This document shows positions 25,641 through 34,481 of a stretch of 64,000 nt of DNA, piece after piece (position 1 is the stretch's first letter; every line of letters starts with the position of its first letter). Location: the NCBI RefSeq assembly GCF_001293685.1, contig NZ_BCAG01000003.1, forward strand, positions 124,001-188,000, written 5' to 3'. A program made the position numbers and the translations under genes. The notes beneath the pieces were generated by a model. It was not told where the DNA came from and searched no databases. It was given only the letters and a program-made list of their open reading frames with translations. This stretch comes from Desulfatitalea tepidiphila. Its GTDB lineage: Bacteria; Desulfobacterota; Desulfobacteria; Desulfobacterales; Desulfosarcinaceae.

Positions 25641-27278
25641 TCAACTCCAGGGTTGCAGTCCCCAGATCATGACCGCGATACAGACGACAGAAGCGATCAG
25701 CGGCCAGGTAATGCCATTGTAACGGGTTTCCTCGTAGTGTTCTCCCCAGCCGTGGATGCGGTCGATCACCTTTTTGTCTTCCAGCGTCGGCGCGTAAGCC
25801 GAAAACGCCGACATCCGGTTGAAAGCGATGGAGAGCAGGATGAACATGGCGAAACTCATCGGTACGGTGACCATCCCGCCGGACATCCCCAGGGCTGCAA
25901 CCAGACCTTTGCCCACGCAGATATTGGGCAGGACGTGGGGAGAGATCACGATGTAGAGAATGCCGCAGATCGTGGAGGAGACGATCATGGCCAGTTTGTT
26001 GGCCTCTTTCCACCAGACGCCCAGCAGGATGGCCGGGGTGGCCGTGGTGGCCAGCAGGCCGAAGGCCCACAGGATGCTGGTGACCAGAAACTTGGGCGGT
26101 TTGAAGGCCAGCAGGATGGCTATGATGCCGCCCATGGCCAGCGCCACGTAACCCCATTTGATCTTTTTGCGGGATTCCATGTTCGGGGCGATAATGCCCA
26201 GCAGGTCGTTGCCGACCAGGCCGGCGATGGCCATCAAGTTGCCGCCGATCGTGGAAAGACCTGCTGCCAGGGCGCCGCCCATGACAAAGGCTGCCACCAG
26301 GGCCGGATTGTAGAAAACGTTCAAGATCAACAAGGTCTGGTCCGGCTTCTCGATGATGCGGTCGGTGGTGGCGCGGAAGAAGTTCCCGGCGAAACCGGCG
26401 GTGTAGGTCCCCGAGAACAGCAGGCCCAGGAAGAGGACGAACCAAACCACGGCCCAGCGGGCGCTCTTCACGCTTGAGGAGGTGAACACGCGCATGGCCA
26501 GGTGGGGCAGAGCGACGGGCCCGAGGGTGAAGGCCGGGATCAGGGCGAAATACCACCGGACGTCGTATTTCATGTCGAAAAAAGTCGGGATCATTTTGAG
26601 CATGCTGGGGACCATGTCGCCGTAGGCCAGGGGTGGAAACCACCATCCCGAGGATCCCATGGCCTTCATGATGGCGCCCATGGGAACGACCATGGCGATG
26701 GTCATGACCACCATCTGGAAGGCGGCGTTATAGGAGGCGCCGTACATGCCTCCCATGGTGATGAAGCCGACCGTGGCGGCGCCCGCTACGATCAGGCCGG
26801 TGTTGTAGGGTACGCCGAACAGCAGTTCGAAGGCCTGCCCCAGCCCGATCATCTGCCCCAGGGCGTACATGACCATGATCAGGGTCATCCAGCAGACGAT
26901 AACGACCGTCGAGGGCTTGCCGTAGCGCGCTTTGATAAAGGAAGCCGGCGTAAAGGCTTTCATGCGCCGCAGGCTGGTGCCGTAAAGCAGGGTCAGCAGC
27001 GGAATCGATATGGCCCACTGGATCCACAGGTAGACGAACGGCACCTGCAGCTTCTGGATCAGAGCGATGACGCCCAGAAAAGTGGCCAGACTGGCCCAGG
27101 TGGCGGCCATGCCCAACCCGTTGGTCACCGGGCCGATGGAAAAGCCGGCGGCGTAGAAATCCGCGTCGCTGGCGGTTTTGCGGCTGGCCCACCAGCCGAC
27201 GTAATAGAAGATGGCGAACAGGGCGATGACGACCCCGATTCCCAACCAGACATTGCTCAGTGCGTATTCAGCTGGCAT
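25641..27278 (-). CDS. sodium:solute symporter (SSS family), carboxylate permease-like
   Basis: The 545-residue protein has about 13 membrane spans and belongs to the SSS family near the acetate permease ActP group. It starts with an outward N-terminus and a first span (VWLGIGVVIALFAIFYYVG), and has GFSIGPVTNGLGMAATWASLATFLG as the family core, plus the GGNLMAIAGLVGNDL segment. It should import a small carboxylate with Na+. The small protein encoded just upstream is the usual partner in this subfamily. The acyl-CoA synthetase gene upstream is in the same direction. Substrate is inferred only. Confidence 0.88.
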   Translation of the reverse strand: MPAEYALSNVWLGIGVVIALFAIFYYVGWWASRKTASDADFYAAGFSIGPVTNGLGMAATWASLATFLGVIALIQKLQVPFVYLWIQWAISIPLLTLLYGTSLRRMKAFTPASFIKARYGKPSTVVIVCWMTLIMVMYALGQMIGLGQAFELLFGVPYNTGLIVAGAATVGFITMGGMYGASYNAAFQMVVMTIAMVVPMGAIMKAMGSSGWWFPPLAYGDMVPSMLKMIPTFFDMKYDVRWYFALIPAFTLGPVALPHLAMRVFTSSSVKSARWAVVWFVLFLGLLFSGTYTAGFAGNFFRATTDRIIEKPDQTLLILNVFYNPALVAAFVMGGALAAGLSTIGGNLMAIAGLVGNDLLGIIAPNMESRKKIKWGYVALAMGGIIAILLAFKPPKFLVTSILWAFGLLATTATPAILLGVWWKEANKLAMIVSSTICGILYIVISPHVLPNICVGKGLVAALGMSGGMVTVPMSFAMFILLSIAFNRMSAFSAYAPTLEDKKVIDRIHGWGEHYEETRYNGITWPLIASVVCIAVMIWGLQPWS

Positions 27279-27288
27279 TGAATTCCTC

Positions 27289-27573
27289 CTATTCGTTAAT
27301 CACCCGTTCCAATCTTTGGGTTTCAGAAGCGGCATTCTCTTCCATCTCGTCGTCAAAGCGATTGCAGGCGATCGCCATGACCAGGCAGACGATCGCCATG
27401 CCGAACCACCCGAGCAGGATGGGAAGGATGTACTGGGTCGGAAACCCCCAGAAGGTGCCCTGCTGCAGGCCGGGGAAGAGCCTGAAAATCGTTGCCGAGT
27501 GGCCCATGAGGATCAGCAGAACGGAAAACACGACGGTCAGCCAAATCTCTTTTTTGTAAAGTTTTTCCTTCAT
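27289..27573 (-). CDS. small subunit of a sodium symporter (DUF4212-like)
   Basis: The 94-residue protein has two membrane spans (about 10-28 and 46-68) and charged ends. It lies ten bases upstream of the SSS symporter, the place of the DUF4212-type small subunit found with such transporters. Assignment rests on size, topology and position more than on a sharp motif. The upstream ribosome site is weak (GAGTTCTATGAG). Confidence 0.65.
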   Translation of the reverse strand: MKEKLYKKEIWLTVVFSVLLILMGHSATIFRLFPGLQQGTFWGFPTQYILPILLGWFGMAIVCLVMAIACNRFDDEMEENAASETQRLERVINE

Positions 27574-27609
27574 CTCATAGAACTCCTCTGTCGTTAAAGG
27601 GGTTGACTG

Positions 27610-27649
27610 CGGCCGGCATCGGTCTGGGATGAATGCCCGGTGCCGGCCG
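27610..27649. terminator. GC-rich hairpin between synthetase and symporter genes
   Basis: CGGCCGGCATCGG (27610-27622) pairs with CCGGTGCCGGCCG (27637-27649) with one weak pair. The run of T's following it lies on the plus strand, while the genes run on the minus strand. It may therefore act as an RNA stability or partial termination element between the two genes. Confidence 0.45.
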
Positions 27650-27666
27650 ATTTTTTTGGGGTGGAT

Positions 27667-29304
27667 CTATTTTCTGCCCCACTCTTTGTTCCGCAGTTCG
27701 ATCCGGCGGATTTTGCCGCTCACGGTCTTGGGCAGGGCCGTCACAAAATCGATCTTGCGCGGATATTTGTAAGGCGCGGTCACCTTCTTGACGTGGTCCT
27801 GGAGTTCCTTGACCAGCGCGTCGCTCCCGGTGTAGCCGGGGGCCAGGATGACGAAAGCCTTGACCACTTCGCCGCGGGTCTCGTCGGGGCTGGAAACCAC
27901 GGCCGACTCGGCCACGGCAGGATGTTCGATCAGCGCGCTTTCCACCTCGAAGGGGCCGATGCGGTAGCCCGAGGTCAGAATGACGTCGTCGGCCCGACCC
28001 ACAAACCAGAAATAGCCGTCTTCATCCACATAGGCCCGATCGCCGGTGACGTACCATCCGTTGCGGTAGGCAGCCTCCGTGCGATTCGGCTCTTTCCAGT
28101 ACTCCTTGAACAGGCCCACCGGGCGTTGGGGTTCCACGCGTACGGCAATGTCGCCCTCGGTGTTGGGCGGCAGGATGTTGCCTTCAAAGTCGATGACTTT
28201 CAGGTCGATGCCCGGCATGGGTTTTCCCATGGAACCGAACTTGGGCTCCAGACAGGGAAAACTGCCGCAGAGGCACACGGTCTCGGTCTGGCCGTAGCCG
28301 TCGCGGATGGTGCATCCCGTGGCTTTCTTCCAGACCTCGATGATCTCGGGGTTCAGGGGCTCGCCGGCGCCCACGCAGTGACGCAGATGGGGGAATTTGT
28401 ACTGGCTCAGATCCTCGAGAACCAGCATGCGATAGATGGTGGGGGCCCCGCACATGGTGGTGACCGGATACTGGCTGAGCAATTCGAGGGTCTTCTTGGG
28501 GTCGAAGCGGTCGGTGTGGTGGATGAACTGGGCCGCTCCCATGTTCCACGGTCCGAAATAGCTGCTCCAGGCCGCCTTGGCCCATCCCGTGTCGCTCACG
28601 TTCCAGTGCATGTCGTCTTCCCGTAGGTCGAGCCAGTACTTGCCGGTCACCCGGTGGCCGATGGGATAGGAGGCATGGGTGTGCAACGCCATCTTGGGGA
28701 ACCCGGTGGTGCCGGAGGTGAAGTAGACGATGCAATTGTCGCCACTGCGGGTGTTCGCCGTCTCGAAGACCTCCGAAGCAGCGTCCACGGCTTCCGTATA
28801 GAATAGCCAGCCGTCCCGGGGTTGGGTGATTACGATGCGGCTTTTGACCGACGGGCACTCCTTGGCGACTTCGTCGAATCGGGCCGCGATCTCGGGGTTG
28901 GTGATGATGCAGGAGGCCTGGGCCGTGTTGGCGCGATACTTGATATCCTTGGCGGTCAACTGGGTCGTGCCCGGAGCCACCACGGCGCCCATGCGGATAC
29001 ACGCCGTGAAGGTTTCCCACCACTCGATGTTGCGCGGCAGGATCACGAGGACGACATCGTCTCGTTTGACGCCCTGGGCCGTGAGAAGATTGGCCAGCCG
29101 CCTGGAAGCCAGTGCCAGTTCGCGAAAGGTCCTGCGTACTTCCTTGCCGCTGTCGTCGACCCACAGCATGGCCAGCTTCTGGGGATTTTCGGCCCATTTG
29201 TCGATCACGTCACCGGCGAAGTTGAAGTACTCGGGGACCTCCCACTGGAACGTGCTGTACTCCTTGTCGTAATCGGTCATGTTCATTTTGGCTGCTGTGC
29301 TCAT
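27667..29304 (-). CDS. AMP-forming acyl-CoA synthetase
   Basis: The 545-residue protein is an adenylate-forming enzyme of the acetate/medium-chain acyl-CoA ligase class. Visible motifs are the P-loop YFTSGTTGFPKMALHTH (about 185-200), the A5-like DGYGQTET, YVTGDRAYVDEDGYFWFVGR, and the lysine motif PKTVSGKIRR near the end. It converts a carboxylate, CoA and ATP to acyl-CoA, AMP and pyrophosphate. The symporter pair behind it suggests it activates the imported acid. With IcmF and an acyl-CoA dehydrogenase nearby, isobutyrate is a reasonable substrate; acetate, propionate or butyrate are alternatives. Confidence 0.88.
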   Translation of the reverse strand: MSTAAKMNMTDYDKEYSTFQWEVPEYFNFAGDVIDKWAENPQKLAMLWVDDSGKEVRRTFRELALASRRLANLLTAQGVKRDDVVLVILPRNIEWWETFTACIRMGAVVAPGTTQLTAKDIKYRANTAQASCIITNPEIAARFDEVAKECPSVKSRIVITQPRDGWLFYTEAVDAASEVFETANTRSGDNCIVYFTSGTTGFPKMALHTHASYPIGHRVTGKYWLDLREDDMHWNVSDTGWAKAAWSSYFGPWNMGAAQFIHHTDRFDPKKTLELLSQYPVTTMCGAPTIYRMLVLEDLSQYKFPHLRHCVGAGEPLNPEIIEVWKKATGCTIRDGYGQTETVCLCGSFPCLEPKFGSMGKPMPGIDLKVIDFEGNILPPNTEGDIAVRVEPQRPVGLFKEYWKEPNRTEAAYRNGWYVTGDRAYVDEDGYFWFVGRADDVILTSGYRIGPFEVESALIEHPAVAESAVVSSPDETRGEVVKAFVILAPGYTGSDALVKELQDHVKKVTAPYKYPRKIDFVTALPKTVSGKIRRIELRNKEWGRK

Positions 29305-29529
29305 TGCTGGACATGCCTCCTTCTCTGGTTGATGCCGGCCGCAGCCACGATGGCGTCATCGGACGGCGCGATCGGCAAGATATAATTAATCAACGCAATT
29401 TAATGAATTTTATTTATTGATTTAGCGGCACGGTAGATGGTTTGACAATCGGCTGGCGTCTGATTTTGATGTCGGCGCAATGGCTGACAATGGTGAAGGG
29501 CTTTTGCGTAGGCGGGGTAGGTCCATCAC

Positions 29530-30000
29530 CTACAAATCGGTTTCCTCCGAATCGGTTCGGGCACCCCGAGACCAATTGACGGCGTGGCGGAGCAGCTCGA
29601 TGGCGTTTTTCAGGCCCAGTTTGACTTTGATACGTTCACGATAGGTGCCGATGGTCTTGACACTGATGTTCAGGCGGGAGGCGATATCGCGGGTGTTCAA
29701 CCCCTGGCCGATGAGACTGAAGACTTCCAGCTCGCGGTCGGTGAGCCGCTCCATGGGCGCCAGTTCCCGGTAATGGCGCTTGATCTGTTTGGTGAATTCG
29801 ATGCCGTCGCCATCTTCGAGGGTGATGTCGGCGATGACCAGGTCCGGGCGCAGCGTCTGGACGGCATGCCAGGCGGTGTGGGCATCCTTGGCCTCGCCGC
29901 AGACCATCATGTCGGGCTCCTGATTGATCAATTCCCGTAACCCGAGCCGGAAAATGGGATGGTCTTCCACCACCAGAATCTGCTTCTTGCACTCCGTCAT
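29530..30000 (-). CDS. NarL-type response regulator with a shortened receiver domain
   Basis: The 156-residue protein starts like a normal receiver: acidic E12-D13 and phospho-acceptor D58 in DLVIADITLEDGDG. At about residue 80 (KRHYREL) it jumps directly to the linker and helix-turn-helix (APMERLTDRELEVFSLIGQGLNTRDIASRL). The second half of the receiver, with its conserved Thr/Ser and Lys, is missing: about 55-60 residues compared with usual 210-residue members. The frame is intact. The gene overlaps the partner kinase gene by four bases. The product may be constitutively active, inactive, or specialised. Confidence 0.85.
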   Translation of the reverse strand: MTECKKQILVVEDHPIFRLGLRELINQEPDMMVCGEAKDAHTAWHAVQTLRPDLVIADITLEDGDGIEFTKQIKRHYRELAPMERLTDRELEVFSLIGQGLNTRDIASRLNISVKTIGTYRERIKVKLGLKNAIELLRHAVNWSRGARTDSEETDL

Positions 30001-32237
30001 CGCGACACGTCCTTCCGGTGGGCGCTGTCCACCAGAGGCTCATCGATCGGTGGGGGCAGCACCACCTGAACGAGAGTTCCCTCGCCCTTTTGGGATCGAA
30101 TGGTTAGATTACCGCTGATCATTTTGGCACGAAAATCCATGATCTGCAAACCCATGCCCCCGGATTCACGGACTTCTTCCATCCCGCAGCCGTCGTCATC
30201 GACCGTCAGCACAACCTGGTCATTTTTTTGCTGGAGCTGGATGCTGATATTGCGGGCTTTGCCATGGCGGATGGCGTTGTTTACGGCCTCCTGGGCTATA
30301 TAGAAAAGCTGCGTGGCAGCCGTATTGTCCGGGGTACCGGCACCGGGGTCGGCGCTGAACCGGCAGTGGGCGCCGAAAAAGGATTCGGTTTTCATGGCCA
30401 GTTCGCGTAGCGCGAAAACCAGGCCGCGATCCACCAGATAGACCGGGCACAGTCCCCGGGCCAGGCCCCGGCTCTTGGTGGTGGCTTCCCGGATCAGGTC
30501 GGTGATCTGTTCGGCCAGCGGCAGGACCTCGATGCAACATCTGGCCAGCCTGGTACAGAGCACCTTGGCCAGGCCCTCGATGCCGATCAGGTGGGGGCAG
30601 AGGTCGTCGTGCAGATCCTGACCGATCTTCTGGCGCTCGCGATCCCCGATTTCCATGAGCTGCTTTTCCATCCGCTTCAATTCGGAGACATCCCGGTGGA
30701 TGATGACGCTGCCCGCCAGCTGACCGTCCAGATCGCGGTAGACGGCCCCCCGGACGCTGACATGGATCACCTTGCCGGATTTGGTGAGGCGTCGGGTTTC
30801 CACAGTGGAGAGCATCTTGCCGGCGGCGATCAAAGCCAATCCCCGTCGGGTTTCCTCCCAGGTGTCGGAGGGGACGAAATGATCCATTTTTCGGCCCAGG
30901 CACTCTTCCGGCGTCCATCCGAATACCCGCGCGAAGGCCGCGTTCATGTAGGTTACACGTCCCTTCATGTCGTAAACGATGATCGGGTCCGGCGCCGCCT
31001 CCATGACCGACCGATAGCGTCCCTCGCTGATGCGCAGAGCCTCTTCGGCCTGGCGGCGTTCGGCGATTTCCGATTCCAGGTTGCGACTGTAGATTTCCAG
31101 ACGTTCCATGAAATGGTTGAAATAATCGGCCAGTTGTCCGATTTCATCCCGGGAAGGCTGGTGCACGCGCACCGAAAAGTCTCCTTCGGCGCCCCTTTCC
31201 AGCCGGTCCACCAGGTCGCGCAGCGGATTGGTGATGGACAATCCAATCAAGAACGACATGGGCAGCACCAAGAGCAGCGAAGCGAGGGCCGAGAACAGGA
31301 TCACCCGGTTCAAGGTGTTCAGCGGCCGGTAAAATTCGTCCATGTAGCTGGAACTGGCCACGATCCAGTCATATTCAGGAATCGCATTGAAGATGACGAG
31401 CTTGCGGCGCGGCCGCTGTTCGCCGGGATTCTGCCAGTCATATATGATCTTGCCGTTCTTTTGGGTCAGCATCCGGCGCAGCGGCTCGTGGGGAAAACTC
31501 TCGTCCCGGAAGATATTGATGCCCTGGAGCTGGGGATGGATCACGATATTGCCGCGGCTGTCGGTCACGAAGGAGTAGCCGGTGCGGCCGAAACGCATGC
31601 CCAGTACGCTCTCCCGGAAATCGTTGACATTCACCAGGGTGTGGAATTCGTCGCGGTAGGAGGATACGTCGATGATCCAGTCCCAGGGCTCGAAATAGGT
31701 CATATAGAGAGCCTTGGGCCGCGGCCGAACGTCGCCCGGATTCTGCCACTCGTATTCCAGATATCCCTCCTTGTGGGCGATCATCTCCTTGACGAAGGCC
31801 TGGTCTGAAATATCCACACCGACCCAGGCGGGCTGGGGATGGATCACCATGGTGCCGGCACTGTCGACGCAGGCGATGTAGCCGGTGGTGCCGATTTTCT
31901 GGGTCAGCAGGACCGCTTCCGCCATGGCTTTGGCCTCGGTCTCGGTCATCAGCCCCTGGCGGTAGCGGTCATAGAAATACGTTACGACCTCGCGGTTTTT
32001 TTCGGCAACGGCCCGAAGATGGTTTTTGATGGAGGCGGAAACCGAGGTGCGCACCATGTTCAGGATGGCCGAGGTGGAATTTTTCAGTTCGCTCTCGATA
32101 TTGGCTTCCACGGTTTTGCGCAGGATGGAAAATGCCACCAGCCCGCTGAGTACGACGATGAGGGCAAAGGCCGAGGAATAGGTATAGAGGAGTTTATGCC
32201 GGATCGGCAGGTTGCGGTAAGTCTGCAGAAGATTCAT
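29997..32237 (-). CDS. Cache-HAMP-PAS sensor histidine kinase
   Basis: From ATG 32237 the protein is 746 residues. A membrane span (about 12-35) is followed by a double Cache sensor (about 40-315), with two copies of the pattern GTTGYIACVDSAGTMVIHP / GRTGYSFVTDSRGNIVIHP. Then come a second span (about 320-345), HAMP (about 345-398), PAS (about 420-535), and a HisKA_3 region with ERQKIGQDLHDDLCPHL and an ATPase domain (GMGLQIMDFRAKM). Cache domains of this type often bind small carboxylates, which fits the neighbouring uptake genes. Its partner is the shortened NarL-type regulator. Confidence 0.9.
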   Translation of the reverse strand: MNLLQTYRNLPIRHKLLYTYSSAFALIVVLSGLVAFSILRKTVEANIESELKNSTSAILNMVRTSVSASIKNHLRAVAEKNREVVTYFYDRYRQGLMTETEAKAMAEAVLLTQKIGTTGYIACVDSAGTMVIHPQPAWVGVDISDQAFVKEMIAHKEGYLEYEWQNPGDVRPRPKALYMTYFEPWDWIIDVSSYRDEFHTLVNVNDFRESVLGMRFGRTGYSFVTDSRGNIVIHPQLQGINIFRDESFPHEPLRRMLTQKNGKIIYDWQNPGEQRPRRKLVIFNAIPEYDWIVASSSYMDEFYRPLNTLNRVILFSALASLLLVLPMSFLIGLSITNPLRDLVDRLERGAEGDFSVRVHQPSRDEIGQLADYFNHFMERLEIYSRNLESEIAERRQAEEALRISEGRYRSVMEAAPDPIIVYDMKGRVTYMNAAFARVFGWTPEECLGRKMDHFVPSDTWEETRRGLALIAAGKMLSTVETRRLTKSGKVIHVSVRGAVYRDLDGQLAGSVIIHRDVSELKRMEKQLMEIGDRERQKIGQDLHDDLCPHLIGIEGLAKVLCTRLARCCIEVLPLAEQITDLIREATTKSRGLARGLCPVYLVDRGLVFALRELAMKTESFFGAHCRFSADPGAGTPDNTAATQLFYIAQEAVNNAIRHGKARNISIQLQQKNDQVVLTVDDDGCGMEEVRESGGMGLQIMDFRAKMISGNLTIRSQKGEGTLVQVVLPPPIDEPLVDSAHRKDVSR

Positions 32238-32281
32238 GTCGCCTTTCGTGGCGGGTGGCACCGGATCGCCACCCCCTTTGC

Positions 32282-33319
32282 TTATGAAAAGAAGTTCAGC
32301 CAGGACATCCCGTAGCGTTTGCCCACCAGCTTCTGCATGCGGGCGCCGCCGTAAAGGGCGTCTTTAAGCAGGGATTGCTCGTTACGGGACAGGGACTCGG
32401 GATCCAGATAATGATCGGGGCGGCCCCCCCGCCGGATGCTTTCCAGGTCGGCCCGGATCATGAAGAGCATCAAGGTTTCGAAGCAGGTGCGGAAAAAAGC
32501 GGCGTCTTCCATGGACAGGGCGCCCTGCTCCGCGAGGCGGGCGAGGCGCTCGAGGGAGGAGGCCTCTCTGACCCGGTGGTTCACGGCCAACACCCGCAGC
32601 CCGTTGACGAGGTGCACCAGGCCGGCGGTCTTGAGGTTCAGTCTGTTCTTGTGGGGGCCCCGCTTTTCGGTGGCAATCGTCCCGAGAAACGACACAGGCG
32701 CTGCGGACTGGCGATCGTCTCTGACCAGCAGGTGGCTGGCGCTGCCGGACGCCTCGAAGGCGCCGAAGATGCGATCGCGCACCCTGTTCCCGAGATCCTC
32801 TCTGCCCCAGACGACCTGGAAGTCGAGCAGGATCGTCAATACACGGGTGTCTTCCGGGGCAGGTGAGGCCACCCAGCCATCCACCGCCCGAAGCCAATCG
32901 GCCACAGAACGGCGCCACTTGGCATTGCTGGCCATGACCCCGCCCGGGCAGAGTGCGAAGCCGCAGGCGGCCAAAGCCTCGACGGCCGTCCCGGCCAGGT
33001 GCGCGAAATAGCCGGCGGTCGCTTCGGCCTTCTCCTGCGGCGGTGTATCATAAATCAAGGCGTTGTCCTGATCCGTGCGGAACACCTGTTCGCGGCGGGC
33101 GGCGCTGCCCATGTTGATCCAGCAGTAATCCACCGGAGGCGGCCCCCAGCCTTCCCGCTGCAACCGGTCTTCACTAAGCTGCAGGACCTGACGCGTCAGT
33201 CGTTCGTAAAGGGAAGCCATGATGCTGAGCACCTCGGGGACCCCGGCCTTTTCCGCCAGAAGGGCCGGAAGCAGATCATCGGCCTCCCGGCCGACGCTGG
33301 TCAACCCTTCTATCGACAT
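32282..33319 (-). CDS. DUF294 nucleotidyltransferase-like half of a split protein
   Basis: The 345-residue frame has the DUF294 nucleotidyltransferase motif GSAARREQVFRTDQDNALIYD (shown in parts: GSAARREQ, TDQDNALIY) and the C-terminal DUF294 helical domain. In related genomes this is fused behind the cNMP and CBS domains. Here the two parts lie in different frames that meet at an A7 run (T7 at 33331-33337). The fusion partner's length plus this one gives about 650 residues, near the usual full protein. Translation could restart at ATG 33319, which has AGGAG close by. Found commonly beside acetate-type symporters. Confidence 0.8.
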   Translation of the reverse strand: MSIEGLTSVGREADDLLPALLAEKAGVPEVLSIMASLYERLTRQVLQLSEDRLQREGWGPPPVDYCWINMGSAARREQVFRTDQDNALIYDTPPQEKAEATAGYFAHLAGTAVEALAACGFALCPGGVMASNAKWRRSVADWLRAVDGWVASPAPEDTRVLTILLDFQVVWGREDLGNRVRDRIFGAFEASGSASHLLVRDDRQSAAPVSFLGTIATEKRGPHKNRLNLKTAGLVHLVNGLRVLAVNHRVREASSLERLARLAEQGALSMEDAAFFRTCFETLMLFMIRADLESIRRGGRPDHYLDPESLSRNEQSLLKDALYGGARMQKLVGKRYGMSWLNFFS

Positions 33320-34214
33320 CTGCTCCTGGATTTTTTTCGCCCAGCATCAGGGCGCCGGCACTGTATAGTTTCACCAGGTCTGTGCGGCTGACCACCCCGA
33401 TGGGCGCGTCCCGCTCCACCACCAGCAGCCGGCGAACCCCGCGGCGCGTCATGCGGGCCAATGCATGGGCCACCGACCCAGAGGGGGCGATCGTCTCCAT
33501 GCGGCAATCCATGGCCGCCTCCACCGGAATCTCTTTGAGATCGCCGGTGCGGCGCACGACACCGTGCCGCAGCACATCCCGGGCCGACAGGAACCCGGCC
33601 GGCCGGCCGGCTGCATCCAGGACCACCAGGGCGCCCTCGTTCTGCTCGGCCAGCCTGGCCGCCGCTGTGTCCAGGCGGTCCTCTCGCCGACAAGTCACCG
33701 GCGGGCTCGACATAATGTCCCCCACCTGACGGCTGAAAAGGAGGCCGCCCGAAGCAGGGACGCATTCCCGGGGCTGATCCGACGCCCACCCCTCATAGAT
33801 GAGCCGCATCCGTTCGGCCAGCAAGGTATTGAAGAAGCCGGAAAATTCAGGAAAGCGGTAGATCAGGGATTCCAATTCCTGGCGGCCCAGGGAGATGCAC
33901 CTCGTCTTTTCGCGCGTCCGGGCCGACCCGGGATAGCGCTGCCGGGACAGCACCACGGTCTCGCCGAAAAAGTCGTAACGGCGGCGCATGCCCACGACCG
34001 AGGCTTGACCGTCTTCCCCGGCGATAAGGATTTCCACCAGCCCTTCCACCACGATGAAGAGGCGGTCTTTGCTGGCCTCGCCCTGCCTGAAGATGTAATG
34101 TCCGGCGGGGTAGTCGTGAGTCTGCGTGGCGTCCGCTACCGACGAGAGCACCTCCGCGGGCAGTATCTCAAAGGGATTCGTTCGGTGCAAAATGTCCAGA
34201 CACGTTGGGTCCAT
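33276..34214 (-). CDS. cNMP-binding and CBS-pair half of a split protein
   Basis: The 312-residue frame has a cyclic-nucleotide-binding domain (about 15-130, with YPAGHYIFRQGEAS) and two CBS domains (about 165-290), ending with GVVSRTDLVKLYS. After the A7 run its last 18 residues (NPGADVDRRVDQRRPGGR) look random, while the next frame continues the expected family sequence KIQEQMSIEGL. Removing one A would join the two. So the protein is either truncated by a frameshift, or joined by slippage, or split by a sequencing error. Probable role: sensing nucleotides to control the nearby symporter. Confidence 0.8.
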   Translation of the reverse strand: MDPTCLDILHRTNPFEILPAEVLSSVADATQTHDYPAGHYIFRQGEASKDRLFIVVEGLVEILIAGEDGQASVVGMRRRYDFFGETVVLSRQRYPGSARTREKTRCISLGRQELESLIYRFPEFSGFFNTLLAERMRLIYEGWASDQPRECVPASGGLLFSRQVGDIMSSPPVTCRREDRLDTAAARLAEQNEGALVVLDAAGRPAGFLSARDVLRHGVVRRTGDLKEIPVEAAMDCRMETIAPSGSVAHALARMTRRGVRRLLVVERDAPIGVVSRTDLVKLYSAGALMLGEKNPGADVDRRVDQRRPGGR

Positions 34215-34403
34215 GCCGCAACCTCCAAAGACCGTCCGAAAATGCCGGCTCTGCCAAGCAAAAATAAATCATTCCATGCTTCGCCGCTTTTGCCAATTTT
34301 TATATTCTATATTGATCATTTTCCCGAGCACAACACTTTTTGCCTTCATTTGGACGACTTATAGGATTCCTATCCCCCCTTCAGCCTTTCTCAAAAATTT
34401 TTC

Positions 34404-34451
34404 TTGACACCGTTGCGATCTGGACGTATTTCTGACTGAGCGCTCGTTCAG
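34404..34451 (+). promoter_or_regulatory. promoter and operator palindrome for the TetR gene
   Basis: TTGACA (34404-34409) lies 17 bases before TATTTC (34427-34432), a plausible sigma-70 promoter. CTGAGCGCTCGTTCAG (34436-34451) follows directly, an imperfect palindrome of the kind TetR-family proteins bind. The -10 match is weak. Blocking here would give self-repression of the regulator at 34482. Confidence 0.5.
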
Positions 34452-34481
34452 ATTGATCATCACAATGAAAAGGCAATCTCC

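Noticed and set aside
26502-28626. Long plus-strand frames (26502-27281 and 27640-28626)
   Set aside because: They are antisense to the symporter and acyl-CoA synthetase genes, both with strong family motifs.
30591-31808. A 405-residue plus-strand frame
   Set aside because: It is antisense to the Cache/PAS histidine kinase gene and lacks recognisable domains.
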